The position numbers and the translations under genes were made by a program. Positions 52,990 through 59,124 of a stretch of 64,000 bases of DNA are shown one piece after another. Below the pieces are notes generated by a model. The model did no database searches. It had not been told where the DNA came from and saw only the letters and a list, made by a program, of their open reading frames with translations. This DNA is from Arthrobacter sp. B2a2-09 (GTDB lineage: Bacteria > Actinomycetota > Actinomycetes > Actinomycetales > Micrococcaceae): assembly GCF_027587375.1 (NCBI RefSeq), contig NZ_JAMXIC010000004.1:133299-197298 (forward strand), read 5' to 3'. Positions within the stretch are counted from its first letter, which is position 1. Each line of letters begins with the position of its first letter.

Positions 52990-54153
52990 TCAAGGCAGTT
53001 TGGCGTGGAGTCCGGCACTCAATAAATCGGAGAAGCGTTGGGTTCCTTGATCGACGCCGCTACACACATGGCTCGCCTGATCCTCGGGAGTGTCCTGCGG
53101 GCACGTCATGTCCCGGTTCAAGGACCACATGGACACTCGTTGAACTCCCTTGCTGATCGCGAAGGAGTTCAACCCGCGAGCCGCATCAAGGTCAAATACT
53201 TCGCCTGGGAGGTCGTTACGGCCGATCATGGGGGTCAACCCCATCTTTCTCCAGATCTGCTCGCTGTTGAGGGTCATTCCCGCACGCTGATAGATGATGC
53301 TGAGCTGATCGTGGGTGGACTGGGCCGCTGAGGTTCCGGCATCGAGCATGCTCTGGGATTCACTCCGGCTTGAACCGTAGTTCATGGTCATGATGTTGAC
53401 CCCCGCGAGTTGGACACCGGCGGCGAGCATCTGGTCAACGGCGGAGGTTCCGGCGTCGGTCAAACCTTGTGGGGTGACCGGAAGGGTGAGCCAGATTGAG
53501 AGGGCATGCCCTTCCTTGCTCCGCTCCTTCTGGAGGGCAGCGATGGCTGCGGCACGGCGCTGCCAGGCTGCGCTGTCCGCAAGGTTGTCGCCCTCGATAT
53601 CAAAGTCGATGGTTGCGGGGTCGTAGCGGTCCAGAACGGCCCGGTAGGCCCTTTCCAGATCTGCCGCATTCTGGCAGGAGTTGGCGAGCTCACTGTTCAC
53701 TGAGCCGCCGAAGGACACAGCGAACGCGCCGCCGTTTGACCGCAGCTTCGCGATACGCGCTTCGAGCTTGAGCGACGTCTTCGCGGCATCAAGGCTGTAG
53801 GTGCTACCCCAACTGGGTGTGCAGGCCTGTCCAGCCATTGCTACCACAAACGCCAGCGTGACATTCTTGGTGCCCTCGCCCAAGGGTGTTTCGAAAGAGT
53901 ACTGAGGGACCACGGTGACGTCGACGTAGCCGGAAAACCAGGGTGGTTCGAGCGAACCGTTTGCGTCCGTAGTCAACTGCCACACGAGGAAGCCTCCGAT
54001 TCCCACCACCACCAGGGCTGCGGCGATCCAGGCTCGGGCGATGGCTGACAGCCGGCGGCGAGGTCCATTGGCCTGCGCCGACAAGCCACGGATGCCCCGC
54101 GCCCTGCCCGCCTCAGCTGCAACCGACGTGCCACTTCCCTGTTTCCTGGACAC
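52990..54153 (-). CDS. Membrane-anchored GH18-like glycosidase (chitinase fold)
   Basis: A 387-aa product with a basic cytoplasmic N-terminus, one membrane anchor (about residues 42-60) and an extracellular TIM-barrel of the GH18 type. The active-site motif DFDIE is present (Asp183, Asp185, catalytic Glu187), with 'AFAVSFGGSVN' and 'VNIMTMNYGSS' as further GH18 strands. It would cleave beta-1,4-linked GlcNAc polymers such as chitin or partly deacetylated forms. The GTG start has GGAAGAG. It is transcribed against the neighbouring polysaccharide genes and shares a 250-base promoter region with the second deacetylase unit, fitting a polymer-trimming role. Confidence 0.85.
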   Translation of the reverse strand: MSRKQGSGTSVAAEAGRARGIRGLSAQANGPRRRLSAIARAWIAAALVVVGIGGFLVWQLTTDANGSLEPPWFSGYVDVTVVPQYSFETPLGEGTKNVTLAFVVAMAGQACTPSWGSTYSLDAAKTSLKLEARIAKLRSNGGAFAVSFGGSVNSELANSCQNAADLERAYRAVLDRYDPATIDFDIEGDNLADSAAWQRRAAAIAALQKERSKEGHALSIWLTLPVTPQGLTDAGTSAVDQMLAAGVQLAGVNIMTMNYGSSRSESQSMLDAGTSAAQSTHDQLSIIYQRAGMTLNSEQIWRKMGLTPMIGRNDLPGEVFDLDAARGLNSFAISKGVQRVSMWSLNRDMTCPQDTPEDQASHVCSGVDQGTQRFSDLLSAGLHAKLP

Positions 54154-54312
54154 GCTCTTCCGCCATCCTTAAACTCCGACTGCCCTGATTGCACCATTTG
54201 ACCACGAACAGATCGGATTCGCCCCTGCCTGCGCCCCGGGGTTTGATCCGGGTGGCTTCGGCGCGTAGCGCACGAGTAGTGGAGCTGTTCGGACATCAAG
54301 GTTGAGTGTAAA

Positions 54313-54339
54313 GACGGGTAGAGCCTACTCGTGTCCGTC
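54313..54339. promoter_or_regulatory. 27-bp element, copy 2 (upstream of second deacetylase unit)
   Basis: Starts GACGGGTAGAGC and ends ACTCGTGTCCGTC, with an inner CGGGTAG / CTACTCG near-palindrome. It matches copy 1 (47148-47174) at 21 of 27 positions. Ten bases later TTCATACGCT matches the TTAATACGCT of copy 1. A CACGAGTAGT half-site lies upstream at 54271. Confidence 0.6.
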
Positions 54340-54406
54340 GTCGCCCTAATTCATACGCTGATGGTGTCAGTTGGTTGAGGGCAACGGGGGAAAGACAGGT
54401 CTCACA

Positions 54407-54676
54407 ATGGAAATGGACGCTCTGGACCGAGCGGCATCAGGACGCGGCGGATTCATCCGAGAAGGCGTTTGCCTGGAGTTCGAGCCTGTTCTCGGCGGTT
54501 TCAGCGCGGTCCCTCCCATAGACCCAGCGCCAATTGACGGTGCTGCCGGACGGCAGCACGCCCTCATAGAGAGGGCCCCTGAGCGGGGGCCGGTGGTGAA
54601 TAAGCCTTTGAGACCGAGGCTTCCCCCAGTCGCCACCGGCCCCTTCAGGAACCTCGGCAGCGCGGGTTGGCGATGA
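54407..54676 (+). CDS. Small upstream ORF (89 aa) coupled to second deacetylase
   Basis: The ATG lies three bases after GGTCTC, the same motif as at 47234 and 41487, and the stop overlaps the next ATG (ATGA). The peptide begins MEMDALDRAASGRGGFIREG and is Pro/Arg/Gly-rich towards the end, without signal or membrane segment. No family is recognised. The exact coupling and shared leader motif argue for translation, but a purely regulatory leader ORF is equally possible. Confidence 0.4.
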   Translation: MEMDALDRAASGRGGFIREGVCLEFEPVLGGFSAVPPIDPAPIDGAAGRQHALIERAPERGPVVNKPLRPRLPPVATGPFRNLGSAGWR

Positions 54677-56085
54677 GTCCCCGGGGGAAGGGCATCGAAT
54701 CCGGCCCGGTCCGCACTTCCAGGAAGCGTGCAGGTCTGTGGGCTGCCTCGTGGGTGTCGGTGCTGCTCCTATTGACGGGCACCACATCGCTGATCAACGG
54801 AAGCCACCTTCCCTTCGGAGGGTCCGGGAACAACAACCCCACCCCTTCTGCAGCCCCGCTCTCATCTGTCAGCTTGACGTTTGATGCGGGCCGGGCGAGC
54901 CAGATGCAGGCGGCTCAAATCTTGAAGGACCACGGCCTCCGGGGTACCTTTTTCATCGACTCGGGCTTTGTTGGCGCACCTGACTACATGACAACGGACA
55001 ATCTCCACAGCCTGGCCGCGGACCAGAATGAAATCGGCGGCCATACAGTCACTCTTGCCGATGTGACTTCGGTAGAGCCGGACGAAGCGTCGAGGCAGAT
55101 CTGCAACGATCGGGTGAACCTCACGGATTGGGGCTTCAAGGTCACCTCCTTTGCCTATCCGTTTGCGGCTTCAACGGCGAAATCGGAAGAGTTGGTCGCA
55201 GGATGCGGCTACAACAGCGCGCGAGGCTTCGGCGAGATAAACACCCCCATTGACTGCGTGGGCTGCGCGGCAGCGGAAACCGTCCGCCCCGCCGACCTGT
55301 TCCGGACACGGGCAACATCCGAGGTCGGCAGCAACTGGACGTTGGCCGACCTTGAGGCGACCGTGTCGCAGGCCGAAAAGGCCGGGGGCTGGTTACAGCT
55401 GACCTTCTACGACATCGACAACAGCGGTAGTCCGCGCTCCATCAGCCCCGCGTTGTTCGAACAGTTCGCCACCTGGCTCGCGGCCAAGACCCAACAGGGG
55501 ACCATGGCCGTGCGTACGGTACATGACGTGATCGGCGGCGTGGCGAAACCAGTGGTGAACGGCCCCGTGGCCGCGCCGGCAGCACCGGGAAAGAACGCCA
55601 TTCGGAATCCGGGGCTGGAAATCGCTGGAAAGTATGGCTTGCCGCAATGCTGGCAGGTGTCGTCCTACGGCCAGAATGCCGCAGTTCTGAGCACCTTGAC
55701 CCCGGGACACACTGGTGCCGTGGCCCGACGCCTGGACGTGACCGAATACTCGTCCGGTGACGCCAAATTGCTTCCCGTCCTCGATCTCGGAGCGTGCGCC
55801 CCGAGTGTGAGTGCCGGCCACAGCTATTCGCTCAGGGCGTGGTACCAGTCCACCGCGAAGACCCAATTCGAAGTGTATTACCGCAACAAGCTGGGCACGT
55901 GGACCTACTGGACGGCCAGTCCTTGGTTCGCGGCGAACACCAGTTACGAGCAGGCGATCTGGGAAACGCCGCCCGTTCCGGCAGGAGCCGAGGCCATCAG
56001 CTTTGGAATGAACCTCTTCAGCGACGGCCAGCTTGCTACCGATGATTACGAAATGTACGACACAGTGGGAGCTCCGTCGCCGTGA
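54673..56085 (+). CDS. Polysaccharide deacetylase homologue with lost metal ligands
   Basis: A 470-aa membrane-anchored or secreted protein paralogous to the deacetylase at 49957. It has an N-terminal hydrophobic segment (about residues 22-41), a NodB-like domain and the same ~150-residue beta-sandwich C-terminal domain, but no SLH repeats. In the metal site TFDD reads TFDA (Asp71, Ala72) and HTVTH reads HTVTL (His124, Leu128), so the metal-ligating Asp and one His are gone; it is probably inactive and may bind polymer or partner proteins. The ATG overlaps the small upstream ORF's stop; its own stop overlaps the GT2 start (GTGA). Confidence 0.85.
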   Translation: MSPRGKGIESGPVRTSRKRAGLWAASWVSVLLLLTGTTSLINGSHLPFGGSGNNNPTPSAAPLSSVSLTFDAGRASQMQAAQILKDHGLRGTFFIDSGFVGAPDYMTTDNLHSLAADQNEIGGHTVTLADVTSVEPDEASRQICNDRVNLTDWGFKVTSFAYPFAASTAKSEELVAGCGYNSARGFGEINTPIDCVGCAAAETVRPADLFRTRATSEVGSNWTLADLEATVSQAEKAGGWLQLTFYDIDNSGSPRSISPALFEQFATWLAAKTQQGTMAVRTVHDVIGGVAKPVVNGPVAAPAAPGKNAIRNPGLEIAGKYGLPQCWQVSSYGQNAAVLSTLTPGHTGAVARRLDVTEYSSGDAKLLPVLDLGACAPSVSAGHSYSLRAWYQSTAKTQFEVYYRNKLGTWTYWTASPWFAANTSYEQAIWETPPVPAGAEAISFGMNLFSDGQLATDDYEMYDTVGAPSP

Positions 56086-57464
56086 TAGTTGTTCTTTCGA
56101 TCTTCTTGGTTCTGGGGGTCAGTACGATTTTTTGGTCCCTTGCCGGGCTGGTCCGCCTTGCAGGTGAGGAGTCGTGGCGGGCCCGGGGATTGTCCTACCG
56201 GATCCGCAGGTTGATCGCGTTGCTGCGCGGGGCTAAGGCGCCGATCCCTCGACGTCAGCGGGCCCGCCATCGTTCAAAGGGTGTGCGGATCTACCCGGCG
56301 AATGTCGCGGTCCTCATGGCCGCCCACAACGAGGCGCTGGTCATCAAGGAGACAATCCTTTCCGCGTCCGCTTTGGTCCCTCGACGCAACATCCACGTCG
56401 TTTCGGACATGTCCACCGATGACACTGCAGCCATTGCGCGGGCCGCCGGGGTGAAGGTCCTTGAGCTTGAACCGAACCGTGGCAAGGCAGGCGCACTCGC
56501 GGCAGGCATCGCCCATTTCGATCTGTGCAAACGGTTCAAGGTGGTCATGCTCCTGGACGCAGACACCCGAGCGACGCCGGATTACCTCGAAACGGGGCTG
56601 CCACTGTTTGACGATCCCACAGTGGTCGCCGTCGCGGGACGGGCCAAGTCAATCATGAGCCCGGCATCTCCAACAGCGATTGGCCGCTTCCTGGTGGCCT
56701 ACCGGGAGCGTTTGTACATCGTGGTCCAACTGCTGCTCAAATACGGCCAAGCAGCTCGGGGCGCCAATGTCGTGTCCATCGTTCCGGGATTTGCCAGCAT
56801 GTACAGAACCAGCGCGCTCGCAAAAATAGAGGTCTTGGCGCCCGGACTGGTGATCGAAGACTTCAACATGACGTTTGAAATCCATGCAAAGAAGCTGGGA
56901 CGGATCGCATTCCACCCCTCCGCTGCTGTTGCGTACACCCAGGATCCGGACAATCTGAAGGACTACATCAAACAGGTGCGGCGGTGGATACTTGGTTTCT
57001 GGCAGACCGTCAGGCGGCACGGCCTGAAGTTCGGCAGATTCTGGTTTGTCCTGGGGCTGTACATTGTTGAGCTCGTAGCCAGCTGCCTGTTCTTCGTGCT
57101 TCTGGTGCCGGCTTTCCTGCTATCGTCCCTCGCTGCTGTGGAGGTGTGGGTTTTTGGCAATCGATCGGACGTCTTTGTCTTTTTGTCGGGTGTCCTGCGG
57201 CCCCAGGACGTTCTCATTGGAGTCTTCCTGCCGGACCTCTTCTTGACAGTCCTTGCCGCTGTTTCGATGCGCAGCCCGCGCTTGCTGTTGATGGCTCCGT
57301 TGTTTCCGCTGATGCGGATCCTGGACGCGGTCATCTGCCTCCAGGTCTTGCCCAGGGCATACTCGTCGACTTCGTCGGGAGTCTGGGTCAGTCCGGTCCG
57401 GAGGATCCAACGCCAACCTCAGGAAATCGCGACGCCGGGGCCTTCTGTTGTGCGGGCGGGCTAG
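56082..57464 (+). CDS. Processive GT2 glycosyltransferase (PgaC/IcaA/NodC-like)
   Basis: A 460-aa membrane synthase predicted to polymerise a UDP-sugar, most likely UDP-GlcNAc, and pass the chain across the membrane. An N-terminal membrane segment (1-25), a cytoplasmic GT-A domain with 'VLMAAHNEALVIKETI', 'DMSTDDT', DADT (residues 159-162), 'IEDFNMTFEI' (Glu259-Asp260) and the processivity motif QVRRW (298-302), then about four C-terminal membrane segments. The motif set is that of the cellulose/chitin/PNAG synthase group. The GTG overlaps the upstream gene's stop. No PilZ or other c-di-GMP domain is visible. Confidence 0.88.
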   Translation: MIVVLSIFLVLGVSTIFWSLAGLVRLAGEESWRARGLSYRIRRLIALLRGAKAPIPRRQRARHRSKGVRIYPANVAVLMAAHNEALVIKETILSASALVPRRNIHVVSDMSTDDTAAIARAAGVKVLELEPNRGKAGALAAGIAHFDLCKRFKVVMLLDADTRATPDYLETGLPLFDDPTVVAVAGRAKSIMSPASPTAIGRFLVAYRERLYIVVQLLLKYGQAARGANVVSIVPGFASMYRTSALAKIEVLAPGLVIEDFNMTFEIHAKKLGRIAFHPSAAVAYTQDPDNLKDYIKQVRRWILGFWQTVRRHGLKFGRFWFVLGLYIVELVASCLFFVLLVPAFLLSSLAAVEVWVFGNRSDVFVFLSGVLRPQDVLIGVFLPDLFLTVLAAVSMRSPRLLLMAPLFPLMRILDAVICLQVLPRAYSSTSSGVWVSPVRRIQRQPQEIATPGPSVVRAG

Positions 57465-57496
57465 CGCACAGGCTGGCCAAGGTGCCCGGACACACG

Positions 57497-57541
57497 GACG
57501 CCCACGCCACACAGCCATTTGGGCTGCATAGCATGGGCGTC
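57497..57541. terminator. Long hairpin between convergent genes
   Basis: GACGCCCA / TGGGCGTC outer arms and CAGCC / GGCTG inner arms form a two-part stem between the GT2 gene and the minus-strand gene ending at 57603. There is no T-run, so a bidirectional terminator is likely but unproven. Confidence 0.5.
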
Positions 57542-57602
57542 TGACACTCCCGGAATGCGTAGTGTCCTGCTGACCTTAAGGGTTCAGGGAACGCGTGTGG
57601 CG

Positions 57603-58682
57603 CTAGTTGGCGACTCCCGAAGCGGTGACAACGGTGAGCCATGGACCGGCCGGCACGCTGGCGCGGTCAACGAAACGCCACGATACGTGGTCATTGTCGC
57701 CGTTCAGGTCAGCGAAGCCCAGGCAGCCGTTCAGGGCAGGTGACACATCCATGCCCGCACCCTGGCTAGGATCGCCGGAGAACTGCTTGTTGGCAGGACG
57801 CGCGTTGTTCGCGCCGAAGACGTAGGCGGAATCGTGGTAGAGGGAGCCGCTGGAGGGGCCCGCATCTTCGACTTGTCCGTAGCAGACGCCGCCGTTGGGG
57901 CCGGTGATCTGGACCCATGCGTTCTTCATGTAGCTGTAGCTCGAGTCCGCGCAGTGGTTGACGCCTGTTTTGGCGTTGTCAGCGGCGGCCCACGGAATCA
58001 CCTTGCAACGCTCGGCGAAAGCGACGCTGTCATTGACGTCGTCGTAAGGCAGATCCAAATAGAACGGGTTCTGCAAGGGCTTGGGCTGATGCAGCGGGAA
58101 GTATCCATTGCTGGCTACGCGCTGTTCCGTGGCGCACTGGAAATTAGTGCCGGTGCCGGAACTAACACCGTCACAACCGCCGTAAGTGCTGCCGGGACAA
58201 CCGCTCGCGCTGGACGGAGTGGTTCCCATGTTGACGCCGGTGTGCTGCAGAGCCCACTGGCCGTTGTAGGTGGAGCAGACCTGGGAGCCGTCCGAGAGGC
58301 TGGCATTGAAGATCTCGCCCACCCAGAAGGTGGTGCTCACGATGTTGGTGTGCAGCGGGTACGTTCCCGTGACAGGCAGGGGCGCTGCCGTTGGTGCGGG
58401 TGCGCCGGCGGCAGTAGCGGAAGGAGACGGTGCGGCCGGAGCGGGCGTGCTCGACGGCGTCGTGACCTTGGTGGGAGCCGGCGTCGGCGTCTGCGTCGGC
58501 GCCGACGTGGCGGTGCGCGTTGGCGCGGATGAAGCGGAAGGCGACGAGCTCGGCCGCGAATACGAACCGCTGCCGCCGGCCTGGTAGGAGGATTTGTGTG
58601 ACGACTGGACAGCGGAGATGGTTGCGAACCCGCCGAAGGCAAGGAGCGCCGCGGCGATGAGTGCTGTTAACAGGTGTTTCAT
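57603..58682 (-). CDS. Secreted protein of unknown function, paralogue of the lipoprotein at 52024
   Basis: A 359-aa product: signal peptide or anchor (residues 1-25), a Ser/Thr/Pro-rich stalk (about 30-105), then the conserved domain with 'IVSTTFWVGEIFNASL', 'NPFYLDLPYDDVND', 'CYGQVEDAGPSSG', 'GAGMDVSPALNGCLGF' and 'VPAGPWLTVVTASGV'. Compared with the lipoprotein it has an extra Cys-bearing insertion ('SGCPGSTYGGCDG'). The double-psi beta-barrel resemblance is the same guess. The Ser/Thr stalk is a plausible target for the O-mannosyltransferase encoded at 13219 (inference). ATG start without clear Shine-Dalgarno. Confidence 0.65.
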   Translation of the reverse strand: MKHLLTALIAAALLAFGGFATISAVQSSHKSSYQAGGSGSYSRPSSSPSASSAPTRTATSAPTQTPTPAPTKVTTPSSTPAPAAPSPSATAAGAPAPTAAPLPVTGTYPLHTNIVSTTFWVGEIFNASLSDGSQVCSTYNGQWALQHTGVNMGTTPSSASGCPGSTYGGCDGVSSGTGTNFQCATEQRVASNGYFPLHQPKPLQNPFYLDLPYDDVNDSVAFAERCKVIPWAAADNAKTGVNHCADSSYSYMKNAWVQITGPNGGVCYGQVEDAGPSSGSLYHDSAYVFGANNARPANKQFSGDPSQGAGMDVSPALNGCLGFADLNGDNDHVSWRFVDRASVPAGPWLTVVTASGVAN

Positions 58683-59124
58683 ATTTTGGGTGACATATCT
58701 GTTGGGGACATAGACATACGAGACCTGGGCAATGGATAGGGCGATCTGCAGCCGAAAACGCCGCAGCGTCGTACACGGCCAAATGGTGTGTCACGACAGA
58801 GTTGTTACGAAAATCGGCTGCGCTTCAACTCCCCAGAAGTAGCCAGCCGGAACTTACTCTTGCGGCACCAGCTTACACAGTCAGATCACAGGGTGGTAAC
58901 AGCGGGTACAAATCCGGGGCCGGAACCGGCCTGGAAACGGAGCCGTTGCACCTCGCCGGAAGGCTCCGTGGAGCGAGGATGTTTCGCGCAAGTAACCCCG
59001 GAAAACCCAAGTAGTTACCACTCAATCCAGGACGGAAACCCGAAGGTAACGTTTGGAAATGACACCGGTCCGTGCCGCAGCCGTCAGGAACGCGTGTCCG
59101 GCGGCCCAAAGATGAGACAGGACC
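58683..59124. other. 442-bp divergent promoter region upstream of LAL 5
   Basis: No credible gene. It contains repeated GTAAC/GTTAC motifs: GTGGTAAC near 58894, AGTAACC near 58992, GTTACCAC near 59016 and GGTAAC near 59043; the first and third are perfect inverted copies. It also holds the 14-base palindrome GGCCGGAACCGGCC at 58918-58931. It probably carries promoters for both the minus-strand secreted protein and LAL 5. Confidence 0.4.
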
